This document shows positions 23,293 through 34,880 of a stretch of 64,000 nt of DNA, in pieces. The translations under genes and the position numbers were made by a program. The first letter of the stretch is position 1. The number at the start of each line of letters is the position of its first letter. The DNA is from Polytrichum commune (lineage: Eukaryota; Streptophyta; Polytrichopsida; Polytrichales; Polytrichaceae): assembly GCA_950295325.1 (NCBI GenBank), contig OX485809.1, positions 22,272,144 to 22,336,143 of the forward strand, written 5' to 3'. Under the pieces are notes generated by a model that was not told the origin of the DNA, made no database searches, and saw only the letters and a list, made by a program, of their open reading frames with translations.

Positions 23293-26200
23293 TCAATGAG
23301 GTGCATTGTATCGACCTTTCAATCTCCACAGCGTTTTCCCATGAACAATGTCGGCCGCAGAAGATTGCATCCTCAGGAGATGTCTGTATTGCACAGGTGT
23401 CAAGGTGGGAGGACTCAATGTAGCGCTCTTTAAAGCACCGGAGTGGCAAGAAACAGCATCTGGAGAACCGTCCAATCCTCCGTTTCGTAGAAGTGAGCTG
23501 TCATCTTGCGACTGGCCCATTGTGAGAGGAGTATCTGGACATGACAAAGATTGAACCACATCCGAGGGAGTGCATTCTCTCCTATACTCCAGGGTCATGC
23601 TTGCAAGCTCATGTGCCACCAAGAGTGACTGTGGAACGCTCTGCAAATCGATCAAGCAATCAACCAATTAATCACAAGGAAAGAATTATTTAGCTACACT
23701 GGACGTCACAAATAATAGATTCCAATTTCAGGATGCTTGCACACAATTGGGGTTCGCATTCCAGCAAAACTCTTGAGGATATTACGCAGCTTCAAAGTAC
23801 CAAGTGATATTGCCTAAATATCCAAGAAAAATCCCTTTCTAGCCTGTCTCGCTACTCTTCAAACTTTCGAGAACGGTCTGTGCTGACAACATGTCATTAC
23901 ACAAAAAGGATTGCAGCAGGCATTGTTTGACAGTTGTTTTTGAGAGTTCAAGGGAACAGAACGGGCGGCGCATACCTCAAGCACCCAGCTGATGTATTTC
24001 ACGTTGTTCACATGCTGATTCATGTCCATATCCCTTAACCGAGGCTGCAGCCACAGTTTAGCGCAATTTTGGGTTGTGAGAATGTGACTTGAACAAATGA
24101 CAACATCATATATACGTGTACTCCTAACAAGAACTCATAAAGTTTTCAATCAATTCTGCTCAGGTGCGTCTTCATGCAGGCCTGCCTAACTTCACGAACT
24201 ATTCATGGAAAGCTTAGGTTTATTTACTCCATGATATTTAATGTCCGTATCCCTCAACCGAGGCTACATTACATCTGTGTGCGTGTGTGTGTATGTACTC
24301 CTAACAAGAACTCATTACGTTTCCAATAAATTTTCCTCAAGTCTGTCTTCATGCAGGCCTGCCTGACTTCACAAGCTCTCCATGGAAAACCCAGGTTCTT
24401 ACCACGAGGTCGGAGCGGATGTAAGGTGCATTGTCCGTAACTTTCTTGATTTTTTGGCATGGGTCATTCTTGATGCAGGTGCGGTCTAGAAAGTAGGGAG
24501 AAATCTCTGCATGTACTTCCTCGGGCATCTTGGAAAGCCGCCGTGTGTCCTGGTTCATCATCACCCACGTGCTGCACGAAGGATGGCACCAACCAACTTT
24601 AGTGTTTCAAGCTACAAATTCATATCGTGAAAGCCAAGTGGGTGTGTGTGTTTAGGATTAATCACCATTAATTATAGCATTCCATCAGATTATTGCACTG
24701 TGAAGTATACCAGATTTCGTAAATGTTGTATGAAAGTCAATTATTCCGCCATAAAGGGACTTAATGACGTTGTAAGAAATTGTAACTCGTCAGTGTATCT
24801 CGAATGATCGAAATGATTGTCTCGAAAGAGAATAGAAACTCATAATCCCAGATTACACACCTTGTTGCTCTTGCAATCACTTCACCCGTTGTATAATCTC
24901 GCACGAGGAAGTCACGCCGCATCCCATTCTTCCCCTCGGCTGCTACCCATGAATCTATCTCCACCACATCGCCCCTGCCACCACAATTCAACCCACCAAC
25001 AGGTTTCACTACCAACACATTGGCTACATAGTTTCAGGTAGTGATGTTGACCAGAGTGGTGGTAAATTACAAATCTTATAAACCACTCCCCCACGGCGAA
25101 CGTCGGACGTTTCGAAACCTCCAGCACCCTCCGCAATTTGGGGAGCCATGCTTTGTGCACTTTAACGTCGGACGATCGAGAATCGTTCCACGTCCGATTG
25201 TTGTGTTCTACAGTCATCGAATATTTTTATGTGCAAAACTCTCAAAACCCAGTAAGATGAAAGACAAAGTTACTTTCCTCGTCACAAATCCCAGCTTGCG
25301 ATTTCGAGAAGTTCGATGTCTCACAAAAGTTTTGCACTCGCATACACAAGGCTACTTTGTGAGACGTCGAACGATCTGAAAACGTCCGACATTCTTCGTG
25401 TGCGAACAGTGTATAATTTAAGAGGGTTTAAAGAAATTGGAGAGTGGCGAAGTTTGAGGGACAGATTAATCTTACCACACAGGGTAACGGTCGACTTCGA
25501 CGTGCATGCGTGTGACTACCCAAATAAGGCGGTGACGAATCATGGCATGCGTAGCACCCATGCCGTCTCCCACGAATGCAGACATCCCAACATGGTTCAA
25601 TGCTGTCTCCTGCAATCCACCACATGGTCATCCAAAGTTTAGACATGGAATTTCTGATGAGCATAGCAATCCAATTAAGCCCCCACCTCCTCCACTATAA
25701 CATCAAATTATGCGCAATTCGAATGGAAAGTCGGTGAAATTGTCTCAATTTTATGTTTATGATCTTCACCACAACTCTATTATCCCAGGACCTAAATTGA
25801 TCAGGATCCGGCTCACATGAGGACCTGATTAACTCCACATGTGAATCAGATTATGGGGAAGTGTAACTTAGCATCATGACTTGAAGAGATTCAGTTCTGA
25901 GGAGGTTAATTACGTTGCATGATCTTGTCATACCTGGAATAGGTTGGCGATCGTCTCAATTGAAGCAATTTTATCAAACCCTGCCTCATATGAACGGATA
26001 ACAAAGGTTTGCCTGTAGATTAAATCGTTTTCCACCAGCTTCCCTCGCCGCATGGTGTCCAATGGCACAGCCGCTCGCTTCGTCGCCGCAGTAGTAGTAC
26101 TGGTCGTACCGCTATCCACCCTCCTCTGCTTCTCGACTCTCAGAATTGCAGCCGCCATGGCCCCAATCAGCTTGTTGAGACCTGCAGTACTGATCTCCGT

Positions 26201-27641
26201 TTGAGCGATGTTGTGATGGTTTCCCACATAATTACCATCAGCCTGCTGCATCTGATCTCCAAGTTGCCCTGATCCTGCTGGCATCTTCTTCCCTTCCATT
26301 TTGGTTCCATTCACCCGTGGGGTGCCGTTCACTTTTATAAACTCTCTGGCCACTGCACTAATTCGAGGGTAGGAGTACTGCTCAACGTCCTTGCGAAGCC
26401 TTACATGTATGAAGGCGTCGTCTCTGTAAAAAGGTGCGTAATTTTTTAGTATATAAAAATATCATTTCACGAAACACAACCTAGTCTCTTATTACTTGAC
26501 AGTATCTTAAAATTTACCACAACCCCGAGATATAGGTTGTTGACCAACTACAAAGCTAGGTACTTCATGCTTGTGGGACGAGTAGGTAAGAGAGCGTCAA
26601 TGGAGGACATTGACGACATGCGCATATAAACTGCACAAACTGCACAAGCATTAGATGATGAATTCATGAGGCTATTCCGGAACTTAAGGTAGAAGGATTC
26701 TTGTACAAACAAACAGAGACAGATAGAAAGGATACTGATTCTTATGAGAAAACTCTTATCAACCTCCTTCGAAGTGGAGTTGGAACCTGCAAGTTTAGTT
26801 GTGATGAAGTAATTCATTCATTGGTTTTCTGTCACCTTGAATCCTGATGTGGAAACATTCAGAGGTTTTTCGACACTAATGAGGAGATTGAAGTATATAT
26901 TCGAGTCCTGATGACATTTACCTTCCCAGGTTCCCGTAAGAGGTTGGTGCATGCCTCTCAGGTTCAAAGTATCATCTGCCTAGCTACTTCGGTGAAAGTG
27001 CCATGTGAGTACGTACATACCAATAGCATGAGAGTCAGTGGTTGGCTTCATGTGCCATTGAATCCTGATGTACAAACGTTGAGGACCTTCGACACTGATG
27101 AGAAAATGGAAGATTAAGTGTTCAAGTACTACTCCTGATGACATAATTAGCTTCCAAGCTTCCGTAAGAGCTTATTGGTGCCTCAGGTTCAAAAGTCCCA
27201 AAACAATCATCTGCTTAGCTACTTCGGTGAAGATGCCATGTGATCAGTACTTACACACTGATAGTATGAGAGTCGGTGTTTGGTTTAAAGTGACCTTGAA
27301 TCCTGATGTACAGACGTTGAGGTCCTGCGACATTGAATCTGAGAAAATTGAAGATTAAGCATTCCAGTATTCCAGTATTACTCCTCATGACATAATTACT
27401 TTCCGTAAGAGGTTCTTGGTGCCTCAGGTTCAAAGAGTCCCAAAACTATCAGTGAAGGTGCCACGCGACTCATTACTTACATATAACCAATAGCATGAGA
27501 AACCTTCAGTGTTTATACGTACCTGGAGCAGGGAAAGAAGGTGGCGCCGCGCCGCTTGAACACATGAAGCCCTGACCAGCAGGGATGGGAGGTGGATGCA
27601 GCCGCCGCTGACCCTATTCTCACTGCTGTCGCGGCTTCCAT
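23293..27641 (-). CDS. FATB: Acyl-ACP thioesterase FatB, paralog 2, seven exons
   Basis: Same plastid thioesterase role as the convergent paralog. Exons on the minus strand: 27641-27523, 26423-25934, 25609-25476, 24974-24861, 24571-24403, 24044-23976, 23640-23293; 480 residues. The exon 1 ATG has an in-frame TAA two codons upstream; exon 1 (MEAATAVRIGS...) is a Ser/Ala/Arg transit peptide. Exon 1 joins exon 2 through an extra intron, leaving the frame open. A hydrophobic LIGAMAAAIL anchor lies near residues 130-140, then IYRQTFVIRSYEAG. Exon 3 has ETALNHV and RLIWVVTRMHV, exon 4 GDVVEIDSW and GKNGMRRDFLVR, exon 5 RRLSKMPEEVHAEISPYF, exon 6 the catalytic DMNQHVNN, exon 7 LEYRREC. The 134-, 114- and 69-nt exons equal those of FatB1. 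The usual ADRTAS reads FDKIAS here. It appears complete; activity is not provable from sequence. Confidence 0.92.
24044..24300 (-). repeat. Duplication of the FatB2 exon 6 acceptor region
   Basis: True exon 6 starts CCTCGGTTAAGGGATATGGA at 24044 (minus). A second copy, CCTCGGTTGAGGGATACGGA, starts at 24263 inside the preceding intron, also after an AG (ATGTAG). The flanking CTTGTTAGGAGTAC block is duplicated too (about 219-bp period). The copy loses the DxNxH catalytic motif after a few codons (DIKYH) and is followed by GTAAAT. It is a pseudo-exon with its own acceptor. Confidence 0.85.
26837..27505 (+). repeat. Tandem array in FatB2 intron 1, ~221-238-bp unit, ~2.8 copies
   Basis: TTGAATCCTGATGT recurs at 26837, 27058 and 27296. 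Each unit also contains CGTTGAGG, CATGAGAGTC-type and GCTACTTCGGTGAA blocks in the same order. It lies wholly within the intron next to the exon 1 donor and is non-coding. Confidence 0.85.
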
Positions 27642-27960
27642 CTCAGGTTATACTAATCCTGCCAACTTTCACCCACCTGTGCTTCTTTGGCTGAGCTTTC
27701 TAGCAAAGTCCTCCTAAACTTGCAGATGCAGAAGAAGAAACTGTAATTACTTCCAAACTTGAGAATGTGCCACTGCACTAGTGGGGTGATCACAGCAGGC
27801 TTCCTGGAATGCCAAGGTGATCAAGCTCAAGCTCAAGCTCAAGTTGAAGCTGTGAAAGCACCTCCTGCTCCAGCAGTACATGCTCTCACAGTCATCGATA
27901 CCACATGATCTCATGAAACGCAACCCTGCAGGGTCCCAGCAGCGGTCAATGTACTGCTGG

Positions 27961-28680
27961 TCTCAAGCTACAACAGAATGCTTGCCTCCCAAATAACCCA
28001 GCTACCTCTGTCCTGTTCTGTTGATGCACCTAGCCTTGTGTCTGTTGCAGTACTTAGCCTTGTGTATAGCTACATGCAAACTTGAGAGAAAGTTACAGGA
28101 ATCCCTTACTTGAGAAATGGGTCAAGAACTGGTATCAAGATACAACAGAATTTGATCTCGCCCCACAAAATGGAGCTGGCTACCTCAATCCTGTTGATGC
28201 ACTTGCCCTTGTGTACTACTACATGAGAACTTGAGATCAGAAAGCTACATGTACATCCTTCACTTCAGGAATGGGTGAAAAACTTGGGTACTCACTATTC
28301 TAAGTGTACTGGTCTCTCAAGATACAACAGAATGATCGATGTCCCCACAACTGCAGCTACCTCCGAGTTCTTTTGATGCACCTGGCCTTATATTGCACCC
28401 AGTAGCCTTGTGTGCTACATGCAAACTTGAGATGAGAAGGTTACATATAAATCCTTCACTTGAGTAGTGGGTGAAAAACTGGCGTCACTGTACTACTACT
28501 GGTCTCTCAAGATACACCAGAATGGTAACCCCACAAATGCAGCTACCTCCAAGTCCTGTTGATTCACCTGGGCCTTATATGTGCATCAGCTGCCTTGTGT
28601 TCAAGATGCAAACTTGAGAGGAAAAAGGGACATCCAAACACCTTGCTTGAGAAATGGCTGAAAAACCCAGGCCAACTCTC
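27961..28680 (+). repeat. Tandem array upstream of FatB2, ~172-190-bp unit, four copies
   Basis: Units start near 27961, 28133, 28313 and 28503. Shared blocks in order are TACAACAGAAT, CAGCTACCTC, TGTTGATGCACCT, CCTTGTGT, GCAAACTTGAGA and GAAATGGGTGAA. It begins about 320 bp upstream of the FatB2 start, so it lies in its promoter or leader. It is unrelated to the intron array at 26837-27505. Confidence 0.85.
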
Positions 28681-28711
28681 TCTCTCTCTCTCTCTCTCTA
28701 AGAGAGAGAGA
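28674..28711. repeat. (CT)n / (GA)n microsatellite
   Basis: A CT run is followed directly by an AGAGAGAG run, so it can fold back. It lies at the distal edge of the four-unit array upstream of FatB2. Confidence 0.9.
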
Positions 28712-31316
28712 CAGACAAAGATCTAAGTTAAAAGAGAAGAAAGCAGTGCATGAGTTGTGGTTGCTGCTGCAGGTGTTGCTAGAGTTGCAGCGCATGGGTG
28801 AGGAGGGTAAGGAAGACCAGTACCTAGATGTGGGGAGAGGTGGGTGATGATGAAGATAAAGCAAACATAAGGAAAGGTGAGATAGCTGCAGGGAGGGGGA
28901 AGGGAAGGGGGAGGGGGAGGGGGAGGTGGATGAAGTAGAGTTGATGAAGGATGATGCAGTTGCGGTGGAGGGTGGGCATTGATGATCGCAGGAGGGGGGG
29001 CAGGTTCGTACACAGTCCCCACTTTTGTGAGCCTAGGTAGCAGCTAATTACCCCACACATGACTCCAGCTTTCGCTCATCAACGCAGCATCCTGCCATTA
29101 AGATGTATACTCCGCGACCATTCATTACACCCACCTCACTTCCTCCACCTCACTCACCCCCTTAATCATCCTATCCATCCTTCTGACATCACTCACCGCC
29201 TCCGCATTCCGAAGCCTTGCGCTCTAATAACTTACAAGCTCCGGGTCTGGGAGCAACTCATCTCTTGCTTCTCTTTCTTCGCTTCAGTGGCAGCCAGGCG
29301 GCTTGCAATGTTAAGTATGTCCCTATGCCTGTCTGTAGCTCCCTGCGAGGTCTCTTGGTGTCGATCTCCTGGAATTTGATCAATGTATGCAGCTTGCTTT
29401 TTCATCATCACAGTGTCTTGTAAAAGGTTTTTCCTTCGTCTTCGTCTTCATCTAGCTTCTAGTTCATCTCCGGCCAGACTTCGACTTTCTTCTTCTTACC
29501 AATCATCACCAGTATCATCACAGCGCTAGCTGATCAGCTGGCCCGAAGCTCAAAGGAATGGCTGAACGAACTCCCGTCACCCACATTATTGCACCAACAA
29601 TAATTTGCACCAAATTGCATTCATGTGCTACGTCCCAAGCGCCAAATTATGGAGCAAGTTCCAAAGTTTTCGGTAGCCGAATTAGATACCTAGACTTACT
29701 TACTTACAACTCATAGGTTGAAGCTTGTTGCAACACGCTCCCCAATGCCCACAAGCTCCCCATCATCATTCGTCACTTCAAACTGTGAGGAATTATAAAA
29801 GTAGCTGGGGGACTTTTGAGTGTGTCCACCACCAGCCAGGAATCCCAGCTATGTAGTCTCATGGCTCCTGTAAAACAACGTCATTTGACAGTCTTCAAAC
29901 CTGTCTGTGCAGAGACGTCAGTTATGCCTTGGCCCCTAGCTAGTCCTCCTCCTTCTTTTTGGATTTCAAAAATCCCATTTTTTTCTGGTAAAAAACTCAA
30001 AAGGAATCTAGAGATGCTGGAATCGGAGGAAGCAAGGTTGTGCTCCCTCTGTAACTTCACAATAATTGTGGAGTGTGATGTTTACTTCCCTGGATTAAGC
30101 TGGTGATAACAATAACATTAGCGCCCATTGCTTGCAGTAAATGTGGTGCATGCATCTCTGCAGCTCTATGTAGCAAGTGGTGAGAAAGCTGCTAAAAGAT
30201 AAGCAACAAGATTTGTGCCTCAATTAAACAAACAGTCATCCGCATTGGTTATTAACTTTTCATTTTGGAAAAGTTGTGATCTTGTAGAACATGCTTGTTG
30301 TCAATTGATAGACGATTTTAACCCACCAAAGAATTGCGTTGTCTGGGTACAATATGAAAAAGTGATGAAGCATAAAAATTAGGTCTGAAGATGCATGAGA
30401 ACAATAGAAGTTGTAGATAAACACACCATAGTTTTCACCAGACATTCATTTTTGGAACATATGTATTTGCTCAAATAGGACAATCGATTTGGAGTTGTGA
30501 ACAAATTTAAAGGGAGTAGTAGTAGTAGTAGTAGTAGTAGCGGCCTTTCACCCTTAGCCATTTTGGTATACAAAAAGCATGTGATTTAATTCTCAATAGG
30601 TGTTATTGATAAATGCACCACATACCTCCCTCGAGAATCATTTTGCAACAAATAATATAAATTCAAAGGGGACATTCAATTTGGAAAGGAGAGAGCAGGA
30701 TTTCGACTTTCATGTGTATCCTTTCTTGATTGACATATATAAGTGATCTCTTGCAGTAATTGTTTGGTGAATGTGAAGCAAATCCCAAGGCAGTTGACAT
30801 CCATACACATCAATTACGTTAGTGTAGCTAGGGAATCGGATGCTCCAAAGTTAGTGTGATCCACACTCTTTGAAATAAGTGACGTAGTTGATGGCTGCTT
30901 AATCAACCCTCATTAAGCCTGATAGTAAATTGTCAATACTGCAATTGAACTGCCACTCCCACAACTTAATTCAGTCGTTCACAAAATCCAAGCAGTCTCT
31001 CAAATCCTTCAATGGCCGCATCATATCAGTTGACGTGCATTGAAGATGTGAGCCTTACAATCATCATCCTGTTGGTTGCGGAATCATCATGTCAATTCGA
31101 AATAACAGACGTCTGCTCTATCTTGGTGGAGACTGCAAAAAACTCTGACCGGCCCCGATTTAGTGCGAAGTTTAATCATCTGCTACAGGTTTATGAGAAT
31201 GTCAAACCCATCAATAGGTGTATAGTAGGTAGGTATCACCTCATTTTGAGGTGAAATTTAACCCTTAATTAATGGCCACAATCATTTAGAATTTTTAAAA
31301 ATGGGACCCAGTGTCC
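28712..31316. other. Intergenic upstream of FatB2, no gene recognised
   Basis: A purine-rich G/A tract at 28888-28935 makes chance proline-rich frames on the minus strand. An (AGT)n run lies at 30515-30540. A TATAAAA-like box at about 29794 precedes an unremarkable frame at 29816-30106. The frame 31012-31254 starts in a plausible context but matches nothing known to me. Confidence 0.5.
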
Positions 31317-31877
31317 AGGAGGATTTTTGGCATGACCAGTCAAAATGCTACACTGATTAGGATATTTAGTGTTTGATACACTAAATACAGACGCGTACAC
31401 TGAATGTTGATAACCCTTTGAAATTAAGTAACAGTCAATGTAAACTCAAACACTAAACATCAACTATGGTGATATGTGGAAGTTACATGTTTGAATTTAG
31501 TGTTAGTAAGGATATGGAACAATCGCAAGTCTAGTGAACTTCATGCTTCACAGGAAGGGAGGTGGCAGTAGGGAAAGTAGCGGCACATTTATGTCTAACA
31601 CTAGTTGCCAAGAATTTGAAAATTAGTGTTGAGCAAGGTAGGGTGGTAACAACATTAAATATAATCAAGCACTAAATATTCTTTTTAGTGTAGTGTTTCC
31701 AAGTCAAATTGGTTACATGGTGTGGTCTTGCGGTTTTCCTTTACTAATTTTATGTATGTGTTCTATGAATTCCTCTAAAATGATTGGTATTTTGCCTAGA
31801 GTCTTCAACTCTAACCTGTTATTTCTCAAACTCGATTGGTTCACCTGTAACTAGCAATCGATTCTCCCCGGTCATTG
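31317..31877 (+). mobile_element. Family B repeat copy interrupted by a family A MITE
   Basis: It begins AGGAGGATTTTTGGCAT and ends GATTCTCCCCGG. It is split at the CAAAATCCTAGTG site by the element at 31351-31690, the same internal site hit in the 21561 copy. Confidence 0.75.
31351..31690. mobile_element. TA-flanked MITE (family A-like), nested
   Basis: The inverted ends are CACTGATTAGGATATTTAGT at the left and, as reverse complement, CACTAAAAAGAATATTTAGT at the right. TA flanks lie at 31349-31350 and 31691-31692. About 340 bp, non-coding. Confidence 0.75.
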
Positions 31878-32099
31878 AATAGGACTCCTAACAACCTAGG
31901 GCTCGACACCCAACTCAAGAGAGAGGGGATTATTGCATATGAACGTAATTCCCGCTCGTCCAACGTAAAAAAGCCCAAAGGTTAATGTATTTAGTTCATT
32001 TGACACCAAGGTTAGTTTCAAAGACCCTAAATTAGTCTAGTTCAAGTCGTTTGAGATGAACAGGCCTCAAATCTATAGGGGTTCTTGTTTTTATGTTGA

Positions 32100-32412
32100 A
32101 TGGATGAGAGGTACACTTGTGTGTGATAATTCCCTCTACCCCCACCTCTTTGAGTTGGTCCCCCCACCAACATTACTCAAGGTGAAAAGTTATAATTACA
32201 AGGTTATTTTATATTATATCTTGTAACTCTCTTTTTAAGATGATTTGAATCCTGAATTAGCACTAGAAGCCCTGAATTAAATAAGGGCACTCACTTCACA
32301 TGAATCAATCACAAATCTATGGGGATTGATTTTTACTAGACTCCCATTACTTGGGTAATGTTGGTGGGGGTCCAGCTCAAGAGGTGTGTGTCTACCTCTC
32401 GCCTTCTTAATA
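32100..32412. mobile_element. Fold-back element
   Basis: Left arm block CCACCAACATTACTCAAGG (32162-32180) is matched inverted by CTTGGGTAATGTTGGTGG near 32350. The arms continue through CCCACCTCTTTGAG / CTCAAGAGGTG. Arms are at least 45 bp with a ~170-bp centre. Precise ends and class are not resolved. Confidence 0.5.
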
Positions 32413-32546
32413 TCAAATGATCAGATCCTACTACAATAATAAGTATATGTCAAAGAACAACTTTCCAAGACGACTATTAAAGAAGTCTAGCACAATTTAC
32501 CGGTTTACCTCAAAAACCCACACTAAATATGAAATTTAGTATTAAT

Positions 32547-32757
32547 CACTATATTCGTTAATTGGAGACTTTTTCATGATTTGGAGACTAATCAAGGATT
32601 TCAAGTCTGATACCATGTTTAGTGCATGTTTTGATTATGATATAGATACTTATTATATTTAGAAATATATATACTCCTCATGCATGAATATGTAGAAAGT
32701 TTGTTACCAATGTTCCCCACTTTCACAATATTGCATCCCAAACTATGAGTAAAGTTA
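32547..32757 (-). repeat. Inverted partner of the 10411-10615 repeat
   Basis: The sequence runs from CACTATATTCGTTAATT to ACTATGAGTAAAG, the reverse complement of the copy in the CACTA-like region. Downstream (about 32815-32890) is a fragment resembling the interior of the family C MITE. Confidence 0.65.
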
Positions 32758-32899
32758 CTTACTATTCAAAGCTACACATTCTTATATTTTTGTATTTTTA
32801 GTGTAATTTTTTTACTAAGTGAAGATGTTAATGTTCTACAATGTCCAAACAACTAATTCAACCTTTGTTGGTAAAAAATGAGATGTACAAGAAACAATG

Positions 32900-34260
32900 A
32901 TAGTGTTGTGTAAATATAAATAGTAAGTGACATTGAATACCATGTTAGTGAAGTCATGAAATTTTGTGACATGTACATCTTGAAGTGCTCAAATCTCCAA
33001 AGACATTTTGATATCTCATAATCTGATCACTTCAAGATTATATTGTGCTTGTAACATCTCGTCAATCCATAGCAACTATAAGTTTTCTATATATAACTAG
33101 TTTCTCTTCAAAAGAGTTACATCTATGATTATGAATGAAGATGAATTCTTTAAGAATTACTTGTAGTTCATTTTAGGAGGATCAATTTTCTTTTGCAATT
33201 CTAAACATTTCAATGTGATCTGTTCATGGTGCCTCACGCAAATTTCCTTTTGTGACACTCCATCGCGATTTTTGAAGGTAGATTATCATGTACAAATAAT
33301 CAAGTATTGAAAAAACATAATGAATTATCAATTAATTTCCTACTAATCATATCCTTATTATATTTCACATTTTATGTGTCACATTACACTATTTTTTAGA
33401 ATTTTTGTATGAATTTAAAAACTGATATATTGTAACATAAATACATTACACACCACTTGGTGCACATAACATTACACAACCTATGGTTGTGGCTCTCTTT
33501 CTTAAAGGGGTCGAGACTGACAGTAGGTTTTATTCTTGGGCCCTCTATTCACGGGTTGTTTTCGTGATGAGTTAGATGTATCTGATGCCAACCCACCAAC
33601 CAAGTGTACCGTCACATGTGGACCCCCAACTTCAACCAATTCCAATGATTTTAACCTACCATACACTATACCCGAAAAGTGGGGAGTAACCAAACCTTGA
33701 TTTTCTATATCATATGTAAATTCAACCTTGCAAAATGAACAATACTACGGCAACATACCATTCATTTTATAGTGATGACCGAAGAGAAATGGAACATGTT
33801 GCTCTCAAGTTTCCCACACTAGAGATGCAACACCCTAATACTAAGTAACGTTATGATAATTCCACTACCAATTTTAGGGTTTAGTAACTCCCGGCTTGAA
33901 AGCTTGTGATGTTTTTCTCCAAAGACCCAAGTTGGAACTAATTTTTTTCCATTGCATATCTAAAAGGACATTTGACAAAGCCCAACGTCCAATAAAAACG
34001 TGTACTCACTTGGACCGAGGGTACTTCCATATGCAAAAAAACTGGCAGTCCTATGTATTAATTGATTGAGGCTTGGGCAACAAGGGGTCCCAACAAATGG
34101 GCCTGGGTCCATCAAATCGCTCCGCCAGTGCATCCTTGATAATTTAGACTGGCACCGTACTTATCAATAAAGTTGACCAGACAGGGCCAGGACCGGTCAC
34201 ACGGTCACCCAGTCAACGGTCTCGCCACTTAACTTATTCCACACCAAGTGCACACTACAG
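32900..34260. other. AT-rich intergenic, nothing recognised
   Basis: I see short frames only, and no promoter, RNA gene or clear repeat boundary. Confidence 0.5.
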
Positions 34261-34261
34261 G

Positions 34262-34880
34262 CCACTTCACACAAGAGACTGAGGGCCCGCGACCATTGCA
34301 CTTCAACCACTCTCATTGGTGGGAAAAGCGGAGCCGGTCCAAGTTCGCTTCACACTATGCTTAAGGGACCAATGGAGTATGCGAATGCAAGATGGATGTC
34401 GAGTCTACATGGATTCCTACATGGCATCGAATGGATCATGTTTCATGGTCACTTGGACTCTTCTCAAAAACCACCTCTCGGAGGTCGGCCTCACACAAAC
34501 CAGGAGGCTATGGTACTCCAAATGCTCACAACCGTTGGTTCATTTTATTTTAACATGTGGAGGACCCTGTATGAATAGAAGTTCATTAAAATAGCATTTT
34601 GGTTGAGGTTTTGATCACATATGACTTCACACTGTGCTCAACAGCCCGTGACAGCATTGCATGATTTTGGAAGTGTTTGGGACAACCTTCGGACACTTCT
34701 TTTGGGCTCTCACAATTTTGTAGTTATGGCTCTTGGCTCATGTGTGAAATGGCCCTAAGAGTCTTAGGGCCACTTTACACTAGAGCTTGAGGGCCCTTGA
34801 CCCGTGCTATACAAAATATGGGATTGATGGAGAAGTCGGAGATGGTCCAAGTTTGCTTTACTAGACTCTGAGGGCCTAGG
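34262..34880 (+). repeat. Direct duplication, ~110-bp blocks 508 bp apart
   Basis: CCACTTCACACAAGAGACTG and following at 34262 resembles CCACTTTACACTAGAGCTTG at 34770. Both are followed by GAGGGCCC and a GGTCCAAGTT block. The frames here (e.g. 34316-34594) are not recognised. Confidence 0.55.

Noticed and set aside
26548-26817. 89-codon minus-strand frame in FatB2 intron 1
   Set aside because: The exon 1 to exon 2 splice that keeps the FatB frame skips it, and it has no FatB similarity.
28723-29060. Proline-rich frames on the minus strand
   Set aside because: They come from a purine-rich G/A low-complexity tract; several frames are open at once and no domain is visible.
31012-31254. 80-codon plus-strand frame starting MAASYQL
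   Set aside because: Start context is plausible but there is no recognised domain and it runs into repeat sequence.
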